Positions 20,964 to 31,184 of a DNA stretch of 33,481 nt are shown here, one piece after another. Position 1 is the first letter of the stretch, and the number at the start of each line of letters is the position of its first letter. The stretch is from Calocera cornea HHB12733 (lineage: Eukaryota > Basidiomycota > Dacrymycetes > Dacrymycetales > Dacrymycetaceae): positions 92,951 to 126,431 of the forward strand of contig KV424007.1 in the NCBI GenBank assembly GCA_001632435.1, written 5' to 3'. The position numbers and the translations under genes were made by a program. The notes under the pieces are model-generated. The model was not told where the DNA came from, searched no databases, and worked only from the letters and a program-made list of their open reading frames with translations.

Positions 20964-21176
20964 ATGGGACAATGCTTAGCAGTTATCACCGGCTACGACC
21001 TTGAGGAAATACCGTGGCCCTTCCTTTGCCAACATGTGGAGGCTGGAACTGCAACGCCAGTCTACTATCCGACTTCACGTTATTGGAGCCCGAAGGTTCA
21101 ATGTTGCACAGTCTGTTGGCCGGACCATGAGAGCCGTATGATTCCGTTATTTGCGGCTCAGGACTGTGCGCTTTAG
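20964..21176 (+). CDS. Small Cys-rich protein P1
   Basis: 70-residue protein beginning MGQCLAVITGYDLEE, with cysteines at 4, 22 (LCQH), 47, 48, 51 (CCTVC) and 67. It has no signal peptide. A GT-AG intron (20906-20955) appears to lie in the 5' UTR, ending 8 bases before ATG, as at P2. Similarity to P2 and P3 is limited to the early Cys, a Cys followed closely by His, and a CxxC near the C-terminal third; shared gene structure and tandem position support kinship. Metal binding is a guess from the Cys/His spacing. Function unknown. Confidence 0.5.
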   Translation: MGQCLAVITGYDLEEIPWPFLCQHVEAGTATPVYYPTSRYWSPKVQCCTVCWPDHESRMIPLFAAQDCAL

Positions 21177-21554
21177 TTAGCTGCTGGGATACGGAGAGCG
21201 CTTTGGGCTGATTCTTCCTTGCCGAAAGATAGGGTAGTGATCTGTGTACTCTAGATGAGCATTCAATCCAAGAGCCCCTCCAGGTCTCGGTCATCGCATC
21301 CCTTCGACAGCCAGACTCAGAGACAGTGAGTTCACATGGTGATGGCGGCTCCTATATCCTTTCCCTTGAATGGGACACTACAATACTCCTATGACCCCCT
21401 GTCGTCTCGAGATCACCGCGGTGCATTGCGGCGATCACCTATAACAGGCGCGGATCCAAGTTATCCCTGAATAGAAGCCCGTCTCCTCGCAAGGTTTATC
21501 GTGGGCTACACAGGTCACGCCAACCCATGACATCCCAGAGTGCCCAACAAATGG

Positions 21555-21561
21555 TATAAAA
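21555..21561 (+). promoter_or_regulatory. TATA box of P2
   Basis: TATAAAA, 120 bases before the P2 start codon, upstream of a leader intron at 21620-21668 (GTATGT...CCCAG). A good match to a focused fungal core promoter. Confidence 0.6.
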
Positions 21562-21674
21562 GCCAGAAGTCGCGAAGCATATCAGAGTAAAGCCTCTGCC
21601 GACCCGCATTCAACTGTTGGTATGTCATCTGCGCCATCGCTGCGAGTCAGAGCTCACTCTTCGCCCAGCTCAGA

Positions 21675-21905
21675 ATGTGCTTCACTCAGCGAGTTGTCAA
21701 CAAGTACACTTGCCACGAGGGGAGCTACGACACATACTTCGAGCGAGCCTGCGATCCCTCCAAGGTGATGTGCCGGCGGCCAGAATCAGGGCATTATCCG
21801 CTTTCTCCTACCGTCGTGACGAGAGACGACATGAAGAAGTGCCAGGCTTGCGTTGCTCAGGAGAAGCTGGACGAGAATCTCCAGAAAGCGGGCATGTTAT
21901 TTTAG
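21675..21905 (+). CDS. Small Cys-rich protein P2
   Basis: 76-residue protein starting MCFTQRVVNKYTCHEG. Cysteines at 2, 13, 26, 33, 56 and 59, plus H14, align with P3 (C2, C13, H14, C26, C33, C54, C57); both share the MCFT start, a CD pair at 26-27, CxRPExG at 33-39 and a final CxxC followed by a charged helix. There is no signal peptide, so it is probably intracellular. The pattern of six Cys and one His suggests a small zinc-bound or disulfide-knotted fold, but the family is not one I can name. A TATA box and a 49-nt leader intron precede it, which supports real transcription. Confidence 0.65.
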   Translation: MCFTQRVVNKYTCHEGSYDTYFERACDPSKVMCRRPESGHYPLSPTVVTRDDMKKCQACVAQEKLDENLQKAGMLF

Positions 21906-22442
21906 CTTGAGATAGCGGAGTGTGGAGATCATCTGCGCAGCAATTGTCCGTACTAACGCCTACGCGACCTATACCTCAAATAGACGGACCTCCGAATACC
22001 AGTCTTGCCCCTATCAAAGAAGCTCGGTTCCGCTCGGTCCGAGTCGGCTCCCGCGCGCTAATCAGGGCCATCACTGATGATCTAGGCTTAATCGGATTTT
22101 GGGCGGGGACCGATCGACTCGTCTGTTCTGATCGAAACGGGCATGTTCAACTTTGCACGGGAAGCACTTCCAAACAAGGAGCACGAGTGTCGCACAGAGT
22201 GGGAACGTGTGGAGTAGAGAGCATTTCATTTTCCAGGCGCGGGAAAATGGACTCCTCGAGCGGCTTCCACATGAGACCTAGACTCAATATTCTATCCTGT
22301 TCTCCGAGACACCCGTCGCACTGCCACCCGCCGAAAGAACCCATTGTTGCCAGCAATTATTTCATAACGTGGCTCCGACAAAGGGTACGAGGGAGGGCAC
22401 GGATTCTGATGAACGGCACCCTTGGCTCCCGTCGACGTTGAT

Positions 22443-22493
22443 GTAAGTACTGATACCCCACTGCCTCTAAATGTGCTTATAACGCTTGCGCAG
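22443..22493 (+). other. Probable 5'-UTR intron of P3
   Basis: A strong donor GTAAGT and an acceptor GCGCAG 51 nt apart, 93 bases before the P3 start. It parallels the leader introns at P1 (20906-20955) and P2 (21620-21668). Confidence 0.5.
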
Positions 22494-22586
22494 CGGTCCA
22501 ACCGTCGAGCAACCAACCCGGCGAATATATTCATCGCTGCCCATCTTCACACGAAGGCGAACAGCAAGCTCGGTCGCGCTCCTGCC

Positions 22587-22814
22587 ATGTGCTTTACACG
22601 CATCGAGACGACGACCTTCAGCTGCCATGCGGGCAAGGTTCTAGCCTACGTGCCGGTCAAGTGCGACATCCGCAAGGACTGGTGCCCCCGCCCCGAGCAG
22701 GGCTACCCCACCTACAACGGACCGACGAATATGGACCCGGCCATGTGCGGTGGGTGCAGACAAAAGTGGGAGGCTGAGTGTGCGGAGAGGGAGAGGCAGG
22801 GCAAGAAGGCCTGA
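22587..22814 (+). CDS. Small Cys-rich protein P3
   Basis: 75-residue protein starting MCFTRIETTTFSCHAG, clearly paralogous to P2: the first 39 positions align without gaps, including C2, C13, H14, C26, C33 and RPE at 35-37, and it ends in a CxxC (54, 57) plus a charged tail ERERQGKKA. An in-frame upstream ATG (22422) would add 55 residues, but P2 homology begins exactly at MCFT and an intron seems to occupy 22443-22493, so ATG 22587 is preferred. Intracellular small protein of unknown function. Confidence 0.65.
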   Translation: MCFTRIETTTFSCHAGKVLAYVPVKCDIRKDWCPRPEQGYPTYNGPTNMDPAMCGGCRQKWEAECAERERQGKKA

Positions 22815-23763
22815 AGGACAGGCCGAGGCTGTTACATATTGCCCTTCCTGTACACTGAGCTGCTGCGCGGCCGATGCTGTACAGTATACCCAATGTTGTG
22901 TCGTTTCTTGACCGCTTTTTTCGCTCTATGCTGCCCCGATTCCCCCCCTCAAATTGAGGTACTCGCTTTTCGTCCGCTTTCAGATAGAACGTCCCAGGAG
23001 CTCTTTCCATCGTTGCTGTCGTTGTCCTCGTCGCCAGGACAACGGTGCGACATTGCAACAACTCATTCGCCGCCCGCCGGCTCGGCCCGTCTAAGGCCCG
23101 TGTGGCAGTGCCCCAGCGGCCAGAGCGTTATTGTTGTGCCAGTCATCATCAATGGCCTAATCAGGCAGGTACTGGCTGACTTGTGAAGCGCTTATAAGGC
23201 CCACGGGCCGCACATTGAGCCAAGACACGAATATTTCGCGTTACTCCGGCAGCGCTTTGCCGCACCCAGCGTCGCACACGATGATGTGTCCTGCCTCATC
23301 CCTCGAGTTCCCCATCAAAACCGTCTCACACGACAGACTCCCTGTTGTCTCTCAGCAGTGCTGTCTTGGCAGCTGGCCGCCCAACAGCGTCCATATGGCG
23401 CGCTGACGAAGGAGTATGCCCTAGCGTGCGCGCTATTCCTGGCGTGGGCAGCCCACGCGAGGAACGGCACCTCGACGCCGGCTGAGCGCTTCAGACCACA
23501 GCACTCGAGAACCCGCCGTGGGGCATTCTGGGACTCTGACGAGTTTCGCCTGGACCAGCCGACATGAGCGAGGCCACGGCTGTCGGGATGGGGGCTGCCT
23601 CGAAGCGGTGGCGGAGAGCGAGGGGGCCGGTATGTAGGAGTCCCACTGTATTTCTGCAACACACTGTAGTAAAGGGATATCAGTAATTCGTCCAACCCTG
23701 CGAAATGGCTCGCTGAGCACTCACCGCACAAGCCCCACTGGCCCGTACCCCATGCTATGCAAA
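22815..23763. other. Intergenic, no gene seen
   Basis: About 950 bases. Several short frames exist on both strands, but none has domains, conserved splice sites or similarity to neighbours. It probably holds the P3 3' end and flanking sequence beyond the PTP gene. Confidence 0.35.
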
Positions 23764-23880
23764 GAGGACAGAGGACAGAGGACAGAGGACAGAGGCAAGT
23801 GGAAAGTGGAAAGTGGAAAGAGGAAAGAGGAAAGTGGAAAGTGGGAAGTGGAAAGTGGAAAGTGGGAAGAGGAAAGAGGA
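23764..23880. repeat. 7-bp homopurine minisatellite
   Basis: Two adjoining arrays with a 7-bp period: about four GAGGACA units (23764-23791), then twelve AAGTGGA / AAGAGGA / AAGTGGG units (23797-23880). The plus strand is almost wholly purine except for scattered T and C. It begins 63 bases beyond the PTP stop and, read in the PTP direction, would form a pyrimidine-rich 3' UTR or terminator region. Confidence 0.9.
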
Positions 23881-23943
23881 AAGCGTCCAGCGTCAAATCA
23901 GGGCCAAAGGGCCGTGGGCCGGCAGAACCGAACCAGTCGGGGG

Positions 23944-25737
23944 CTAGTCCTCCTCGCTCGACCCGCGCATATCCGCATACCCCCTCCCGCGCCGCCCGTC
24001 CCGGCTCTCGCTCCGCCCCTCCCCCTCGCCCTCGCGAAGCCGCGACAGGCTGCTCTGCCCGGCCGGGCGGCCCCTCCCGGACTCGCGGCCCCGGTGCGCT
24101 TCCCTTCCCCTTTCCCCGTCCGCGGGCGCGGGCGAGGGGGAGCCGCCCCTGCCCGGCACAGCGTCCGCGTGCCTCCCGCGGCTCTCGGACCGCGCCCGCT
24201 GCCGCGCCCTCTCGGCCCTGGCCAGCACCTCCCGCAGCGTCTGGTAGACCCACAGCACCTGCTCGTCCCGCTGCACCATGCCCGTCCGCGCGTCCCGCAG
24301 CCCGTCCACCTCAAGCGCCACCTCGTCCCTCCCGGGCTTGTCTTTGGAGCCCAAGCCCGAGCCCGAGCCCGAGCCCGGGGCGGGGGCGGCGAGGGCCGGG
24401 AAGGGCCCGAGCGGGGAGGGCCCGAACGGCGGGGGCGGCGGCAGGGGCAGGTTGTGCATGTTGTTGCCAGGGTGGGGGTGGGAGGAGGGCGAGTGCGAGT
24501 GCGCGCGCGAGGGCGGGGCGGGCGCGAAGGAGACCTTGTGAGCGGGGTGGGCTGCCTCGGCCGGAGCGCCCGCGGCAGGCGCAGGCGCAGGCTTGCCAAC
24601 AGGCCTGAGCAGCCCATGCCACCTCAGCAAGCTGCCCAGGGCGACCCACGTGCCCGTCCTGCCAATCCCGGCCGAACAATGGACCAGTCCCAGCGCGCCC
24701 TGGCCGTCCCCGACCTCGTCCCCGGGGGGGTCGAGCCCCAGCGGGTCCATGAGGTGCTCGTCCACGCGTTCCATGAGCGCGAGGAGCGGCCCGGAGGAGA
24801 GGGGCACGCCGTGGTCCGGCCAGCCTTCGTAGAGGTAGTGGCTGACCTCGTGCCCGTTCACCGACAGGAGGGAGAGGGTGCTCTGCCCGGGGAGCGGCGT
24901 GCGCGCGAGGAGCGTGACGGTGATCGGGTCTGCCTGCGGGTGCGCGGGGGGCGCGGGGTAGGTGAGGGACGCGCCGACGGCGGCGGGGACGTACGGGTCG
25001 GCCTTGCGCACGCGGAGCTCGACGTCCCGCGTCAGCACGACGATCGCCCGCACCCTCCGCGCCCGCACCGTCCCCGCCGGCACGGCCGTCCCGGGAGGGG
25101 CGACGGGCGCGCAGCACAGGGAGAGGAAGGCGTGGATGGTGGATTGGACGGGCGCCTGGGCGGCGATCCACCATTTCTGGCCGTGCTGCTCGCGCACCCA
25201 GGACGCGTTCAGGTACTCGCCGTCTGCCAGCTCGCGCGTGGGGCTGGAGCCGCCCTGCTCGGCCGAAGTCCCAGGGCGGTCGTCCGTGCCTGCGCAAGTC
25301 GGCCCGGGAGAGTGAGGGGCGTAGGAGGCGCCGAGGACGCGGTTGAAGTCGTAGGGGACGATGGCGCCCGCGTACCTGTTCTTGCCCTCCTGCTGCGCGG
25401 CCATCCCCGCGCGGATGGCGTAGTACGCCTGGGGGTCGGTGGGCGGGCCTTCGCGGGCGTCGCCCTGCGCGGGAGCATGAGGATTGTCCGGCCCCGCGCG
25501 GATCATGCACGCATGCCTGCGCTTCTCCCTGTCGGCGAGGGCATCGAGGACGCGCTGGAGGTAGATTGGGTCTGTGAGGGCAGCGTGGAGGTATGCGGGG
25601 ATGTGGGCGGGGACGCGGGAGCGGGAGCGGGAGGCGAAGGAGGCGGCGGGTGGGCTGGGCCGGGGAGGGGAGCGGCCCCTGGGTGGTGCCGGCCGGGCGT
25701 CGGTGGACGGGGAGCGGTGCCGGCGGAACAGGTTCAT
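23944..25737 (-). CDS. Protein tyrosine phosphatase (classical, cytosolic type)
   Basis: Class I Cys-based tyrosine phosphatase, 597 residues from ATG 25737 (MNLFRRHRSP), no intron. Hallmarks in order: the phosphotyrosine-recognition loop KNRYAGAIVPYDFNRV (about 25386-25339), YLNASWV, WIAAQAP, the WPD loop EGWPDHGVP (about 24830-24811), the catalytic P-loop HCSAGIGRTG (about 24681-24651) and the Q-loop region VQRDEQVLWVYQTL. All catalytic residues are present, so it should be active. A low-complexity Pro/His/Gly insertion of about 110 residues separates the P-loop from the Q-loop, and the tail is Arg/Ser/Gly-rich and disordered. An in-frame ATG at 25941 would add 68 poorly conserved residues; I prefer 25737. 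Very high GC content has left long open frames on all other frames here (up to 746 codons on the plus strand), which are shadows. Confidence 0.85.
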   Translation of the reverse strand: MNLFRRHRSPSTDARPAPPRGRSPPRPSPPAASFASRSRSRVPAHIPAYLHAALTDPIYLQRVLDALADREKRRHACMIRAGPDNPHAPAQGDAREGPPTDPQAYYAIRAGMAAQQEGKNRYAGAIVPYDFNRVLGASYAPHSPGPTCAGTDDRPGTSAEQGGSSPTRELADGEYLNASWVREQHGQKWWIAAQAPVQSTIHAFLSLCCAPVAPPGTAVPAGTVRARRVRAIVVLTRDVELRVRKADPYVPAAVGASLTYPAPPAHPQADPITVTLLARTPLPGQSTLSLLSVNGHEVSHYLYEGWPDHGVPLSSGPLLALMERVDEHLMDPLGLDPPGDEVGDGQGALGLVHCSAGIGRTGTWVALGSLLRWHGLLRPVGKPAPAPAAGAPAEAAHPAHKVSFAPAPPSRAHSHSPSSHPHPGNNMHNLPLPPPPPFGPSPLGPFPALAAPAPGSGSGSGLGSKDKPGRDEVALEVDGLRDARTGMVQRDEQVLWVYQTLREVLARAERARQRARSESRGRHADAVPGRGGSPSPAPADGERGREAHRGRESGRGRPAGQSSLSRLREGEGEGRSESRDGRRGRGYADMRGSSEED

Positions 25738-25991
25738 CGGTGCGGGGAGCGCCAGGGGAGGAGATCGCCGTTGCCGGTTGTGGGAGACGAGCAGAGGACT
25801 AGTGGGCAGCCTGCGTGCAAGCGACTCGCAGTGCTGAGGGGAGGAGGGAGGAGGCAGCAGCGGGCACACCACGTGGACGCCCCCCGCACCCCTGAGCTGG
25901 CTGATGGGTCCACAGATAGGCGCCGTCCCACCGCGCCTCACTGCACCGTCCCGCTTCTCACTCCAGTCTCACTCTCAGCTACAGTACACTA

Positions 25992-26830
25992 GTCCTATTC
26001 TGTGCACTGCTCCATGCCTACCCGTGGGCGCGGGGGAGCGCGTGCACATGCTCGACCTCGCCGTCCCCAGCGCTCGCCGCCTGCTTCTCCGAGCACTGTT
26101 TTCCCGCCCTCCAGCACCTCAGGTGCACGGGCGGGATCCTCCCCGGCGCACACTGGCCTGGCTCGCCCGGCACGGCCGCACCCTGCGCTCGCTCTCCCAG
26201 CACACCGCGCCGCCCGACGAGGCCGCCCCCGCCCGCGGCCGCGTGCGAGCCAGCGCGGGACAGGCTCGAGCGGGTAATGCTCCGCGCGAGGGAGGCGGAG
26301 GCGACCTACCTGCCCTTCCTAGGGCTCAGCATGCCCGCGCTCGAGGACCTCTACCTCCAGCACACCGGGCCCACAACGCGCACTTCCCCCGGCGCCGGTG
26401 CAAGCACCTTCCCCCCGCAGAGGGCGAGCCAGCGCTCGAAGGAGCCGTGGCCGCGCTCTGTTCTGCCGGGTGCTCGCGGCCGCCCGGGGGTGCGGGAGCC
26501 GCGTCTCTCCTCCTTCTGCGTGCCCTCCAGCCTGAACCGGCTCCTCCGCGCGCTCCTGCAGCCCGAGCTCGCCAGGATTGCGGACCTTGGTGCTCGAAGG
26601 CGGCTGGGGAGGAGCGAGCTGCTGCACGTAAACGTCGGCAATGCGAGGGCGGGGGCGAGGGCGAAGTCCGGTTGGACGGCGCGGCGCTGGGATGCCGAGG
26701 GAGAGGGAGGAGAAGTGGCCGGAGGGGGTGGACGTGGAGTGGGTCGGGCGGGCGTAGCGCGGGGTGATGCCGCCGATGGGGGTAGAGAGGCTCATTAGTG
26801 GGCGGGCTCTGGGATAGAGGGATCGGGAGC
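25992..26830 (+). pseudogene. GC-rich leucine-rich relic
   Basis: Pieces of leucine-rich protein appear in alternating plus-strand frames: WLARHGRTLRSLSQHTAPPD, then RAREAEATYLPFLGLSMPAL and EDLYLQHTG, then LNRLLRALLQPELARIADLG. No single frame or simple splicing joins them, as expected of a gene broken by small indels. It could be an old F-box/LRR relative, but no F-box is visible. Weak call. Confidence 0.3.
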
Positions 26831-26956
26831 GAAGATGGTGCGCACTGTTTTCGATCGATGTCGTCGCCGCCGTAGCCTGTCCCTACTCTGTGGTCGTTCC
26901 GTGAGGCAGGACGGGTGCAGACTCGGATACGCCAATCGAGCGCGCGAACACGGGAT

Positions 26957-28085
26957 TCAGGCTGCAGGCGAAGCGTCGTCCGATATCACGGCGAGGGCGT
27001 CGCGCGCGATCTCCCAGCCGCGAGGTGGAAGGAGGGCCTCAGCGCGGCGCTTACGATCTCCTCGGGTAGCGCCTTGCGGACTTCTGCACCCCGTGGGCTC
27101 AGGCGCTTCGGCGAGCGCGCGGCCGGGTCTGTAGAGTGCCAAGGCCGGAAGCGTTTCAAGCCTCCTCCGCTGCGGCGCTCGTGCCTCGTCGTTGCTGAGG
27201 AAAACGATGCGTTCCAAGCTCGGCGACGCATCGACGGTGCGTGAAAGAAGGTTGGAAGGTTCTAGTCCACATGCACCCTCCTGGGCTGGAACACAAGAAC
27301 GCGCAGGGTAGGCCTAGCGCGAGAGACGCGCCCATCCGGCGGGAAGTAGGTACTGTACCAAGGAACTGGAGCTGCCCAAGCGACAGAAATGCCCCCTGGT
27401 GGTGGAGCAACAGTCCGTGGCGGCGAGAGCAGCCTGAGCGACCTCAGTCGGCGTAGTCGTGGGAAGGACGGGATGGGCAGGGCGGCCCAGATATCCCAGG
27501 CTGAACCTGCCATGCCAACACCTTCCAGATCCAGAGACTCGAGCTGTTCTGCATGGTCGCCTAGCCAGCTCAGAAGGTGTCGAAGCCGCGACTGAAGACC
27601 CCTGCACGCAATACAAGATGCTTCAGGCCCGAGAAGTGTCGCCCCTCTACTGTAAAACCCACGGACGGCCGACAGACTCCGAGTCAACACTCATGCACCC
27701 CACACGAGGAAGGGTGTCCTGTCAGGCTATGGTCTTCAGAGCGGCCTTCGGGATGAACGCGGCATCCCTGGCAAGTATGAAGAGTGTGGGCGGATGGTTC
27801 CCAGATCGCTGCACGAGGTGTTCGAACTTCGACGGGGAAGAGCGAGCCGATTGTAGGTAGTATTGGAATGATGGGCCATACTCAATAAAGGGAGAAAGCG
27901 AGATTCCTCCGTGTATGATCCACGGAGCACAGGGCACAGAAGATATCCCCGCGAGTGGCTGAAATGCCGTCGTCCACGTCGAACTGCGAAGGGCATCGCC
28001 CGGGCCACTCAGATGGGGTCGATCGCGGCTGGGTCATAAATAAACTCGAATATGGTGGCTGGAATCTGGTATGGAAGTTTTTGAA
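26957..28085 (-). pseudogene. Full-length decayed F-box gene (FB1/FB2 relative)
   Basis: Read on the minus strand, most FB1/FB2 landmarks appear in order but in shifting frames: LPYQIPATIFEFIYDP (F-box start, 28080s), LCSVDHTRRNLAFSLY followed by a stop, FEHLVQRSGNHPPTLFIL, LSWLGDHAEQLESLDLEG, IPSFPRLRRLRSLRL, GHFCRLGSSSSLVQYLLP, ERIVFLSND and LPPRGWEIARDAL. The span (about 1130 bases) equals an intact FB2. Multiple stops and frameshifts make it a clear pseudogene. It lies in opposite orientation to FB1/FB2, about 12 kb away, next to the second integrase block. GC content rises toward its 3' end. Confidence 0.75.
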
Positions 28086-28679
28086 TGGACATTGGGACGC
28101 GGCCTGGGGCTACAATAGGTAGAGCCGATGGTGGGTTCCCTGAAACAAGAGCGTGCGGCTATGACGCAAATTTTGGGACAAAACGCGGCAGCATTTGTTT
28201 CCCGTGACTAGCCACCAACAGGTCACTCTCTGCACTCTTACAGCACGCAATTGGCACTCGACCACCATTCCCATGGTGTTTCCAGTGAGCGGTCACTTGG
28301 CCCGCATTGTGCTGTCCCATTGAAATTGCATTATGTTCCACTACGGATGTTCCGCTGTATTTTGCTGACTCTTCACATATGAATCTTGGATCAGCAATAA
28401 TAACTGGCCATCACCAACAGCATTATCAAGTTAAATCGAACACAATTTATTTCTCTTCCGTTCGTAACGAGCGCCCTACTCCTGGGGTCCTGGTTCCCGT
28501 CTAATTGATCCCGCATTCGTCAGCATCTCCGCCGCCCGATCGAATCGGCAGCTGTCGCAACGAGCTCGGAAAGCCCTGGAAGGAGATTGTATGCCACGCG
28601 AGCACCTGGCGCTGGCGTCCCCCGTTGGGTTGCCAGCATATTGAACTCCATTTCACCACGACAATACTCGTTTCTCAAT
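28086..28679. other. Intergenic, upstream of accessory 2
   Basis: About 590 bases, AT-richer than the preceding region. It presumably holds the accessory-2 promoter. An upstream in-frame ATG at 28587 exists but gives an extension of low quality. No separate gene is seen. Confidence 0.35.
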
Positions 28680-30809
28680 ATGTCTCGCGACTCACGTCCC
28701 GTCACAAGGAGCGTCGCTCAGCAATTGGGAGGCGTCCCAGATCTAACTCACCAATATCTCGTCGATCGAACCTCTCAGTCTCGGCCTCGCCATCGAATTG
28801 CAGCGGCTTCGGTGCCCAGCAACGTTAATGGAATCGAGTCTTTTTCTCCTTCGGCACCCCCGAGTACGATATCCCACGCTCAACTTGATCCGATATTTAG
28901 CGACCAAGGCCCACAGCAAGATGAAGATGAGCTACTGCCGCTTGGAGAATCCTCCGATATCCGGCACTCTTCAATAGACGATGCTAGACAGATGGAGCTC
29001 GACGAGGACGGTCGTATCGGGGCGGAATCTGGGAGTACCTTGCCATCGCCTGGGACACATGCAGTGCATAGTTCAGCGGAGTACACGGCCACAAATCGGT
29101 ACGAAGTGTTTACCGTTCTTCACTAAGCCTATTGACATCGGTCAGGCTTCTAAATTCTCTAGCAATGGAGCGACAAAGCCGGCGTGTGGACATCTCAGAT
29201 CGGTCCGACTCTACAGGACCTGGTCAACACAGGGAAGAAACGGTATTGCCTCCCTCAATGGTACTGCATCCAGTATCCATAGAAAGCAGCTTTCAGCTCC
29301 AACAAGAAGAAGTCCCTCCAGTACCGAGAGGACCGATTTGGACAGGCTCCTCACCGATACATCGTTCACGATCAAGTAGTACGGTCAGTGGCGATGACGT
29401 CCACCTCCTGTCTCCAGCCGCAAGCGTAGAGGAAGGACCTCTGGCTCCAAGAGGTATGCTTGAAATCCGTATACTCTGCTACTGTTGTTCGGGTTCTAAC
29501 GAGGATCTCAGAGAAATATTGCGTCGCCATACTTATCGTTTTCGAAGCCAACCATTCCGATGGCCATGTGTGGGTCCGGGCCAAAATCTCCAAAAGGGAT
29601 CTTCCAAATCTCGCCCCAGCGGCAATGTTGATCCCTCGAGTTTTCCGAGTACCAACCGATTCTTCTCAGCACCCGTTCAAGAAGTTCCAAGCAACAGGAT
29701 ACGGCTATTTCAACATTGCCTCGGCTCTCATTCCCACCACTCAACGATGGGGACCAAATGCTTGGCACTGTCAACCAGGCCACGAACTTCTGGGTCTTCT
29801 GCACCGCTTCCGCGAAGGGCTACATGTACCAAATCATGTCCTCCGACCAATGGATAAATCCTCCCCCCAAACTCAACAGTTTCTCAATCGACTTCCAGCA
29901 GACATACCGCAAAATATTTTCCGCGATCCAGTTTACGTCCTTTATCTTGTTGCTCTGTCGCACAATCAGAGCCGAGGGAGTAACATACGGCAGCTGACGC
30001 CAGCAAGAACACCGTCGCCAGACACGAGTCAGCCAAGCAACAATGAAGCTGTCATCAATGAGCGACCGAGTCCTATCCGAGTAGTGTCAGACCAGGGCAC
30101 GACGGCGATGGCTGCGAGAGTTGCTGTACCTCGTACTGGATCCTCCCACGCCCGGCGGGCGAACGGGGCGATATCCCGACAGATCATATCTGAGGCGGGG
30201 TTTACATCATTGGCGGCCTTCCTTCAACAGAGATTCCCGGCTATTCATTCGACGCTTCAAGGAAACGTGGAGGTTGAAGCCTTTGCTGGACCCCAGTGTG
30301 TTGCTTGGATTGTTCAACGTACGCTACTATTTTTCGAGGCGGCAGCTGCACTGGGAATGCCTTCCGTGTCCGAAACCGACATCTATATTGCGCCGACAAC
30401 CGAAGACTGGGACGGCATCGTAACGGCCGAGCATCTTGCAGCATGGTTTGCGAATCAGCCCAGGGGAGGTGATGGTTGCCGGAGGACCTATATCAACCAT
30501 CGAGCGTTCTTAATGCGGTTGATGCGAGTGTGGCGAGACAAGAAGGCCTGGTACTTCGCCCAACGTGGTCTCTGGAATACACCAGACAACATGATGATCG
30601 GAAAACAAGAACAGTTGGAAAATCTCGGCATCATTGGATATAGCCTTGCTCGTACGCCGGCAGAGCGGGCGGATGTATGCGACAGCGCCCCACCGGGGCA
30701 GATAGCAACTGCTGCACGTACAGCGAGACCCAGCTGGATAGAAAGGTTTCTGAACCTACACTTCCCTGAATATGGACGGATGGCAGCGAGGAGGCCGAGG
30801 CGACACTGA
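28680..30809 (+). CDS. Unknown accessory protein paired with integrase 2 (copy 2), spliced
   Basis: Paralogue of the protein at 287-2593. ATG 28680 (MSRDSRPVTRSVAQQLGG). Exons 28680-29098, 29146-29453, then from 29512; introns 47 and 58 nt. The frame changes again between about 29630 and 29720 into NQATNFWVFCTASAKGY...FILLLCRTIRAEG, ending at 29979, and a 53-nt phase-0 intron (29980-30032) leads to the final exon 30033-30809. The junction before NQATNFW is unresolved (a 43-nt intron at about 29629-29671 is one option; a frameshift is another). A Ser/Pro-rich acidic N-terminus is followed by the middle region and a C-terminal helical region with VTAEHLAAWFANQPRGG and RRTYINHRAFLMRLMRVW, matching WF and RT..N positions in copy 1. 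This C-terminal pattern recalls SAM-like core-binding folds of recombinases, a loose resemblance only. Function unknown; nuclear location likely. Confidence 0.6.
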
Positions 30810-31184
30810 CTCGGTATCTACTTTCTCCCAAATTAGCTAGACGGCTTTGCCCCAATTCAGTTCCAATTTCTGATATACCGTCACGCGTCACAGGAGCGAT
30901 TCCTTGATCTGCAATATCGTCTTAGTCCATTTTTAAATCGGTCTATGTCAATCGAGTTGTGGCCTCACTTATCCGAGATTGAACCAAGGTTGTGTCAGCA
31001 TTGAACTGTGCAGTAACGTGACCCAAGTGCTCCGGATTCACGTTATATGCACTGTTACGATCTTCGGAATGAGAACATACTTGTGCCTGCGCTCCAACAT
31101 CATTCAGGGCTACTCGGCTGTGTTCCAATCCCCAAGAGCTATTGTAGGTTACTCTTGCGCCCAAGTGATGATAGGACACCCAAG
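30810..31184. other. Intergenic between convergent accessory 2 and the 19-bp array
   Basis: 375 bases with no supported gene; probably the accessory-2 3' UTR. Confidence 0.35.

Noticed and set aside
23315..24253. 312-codon minus-strand open frame beyond the phosphatase stop
   Set aside because: It crosses the 7-bp minisatellite, is low complexity and overlaps the phosphatase 3' end in another frame.
23752..25992. 746-codon plus-strand open frame across the phosphatase gene, and other long frames there
   Set aside because: It is antisense to a protein with full catalytic motifs, is Arg/Gly/Ala/Pro-rich with no domain, and is explained by extreme GC content lowering stop frequency.
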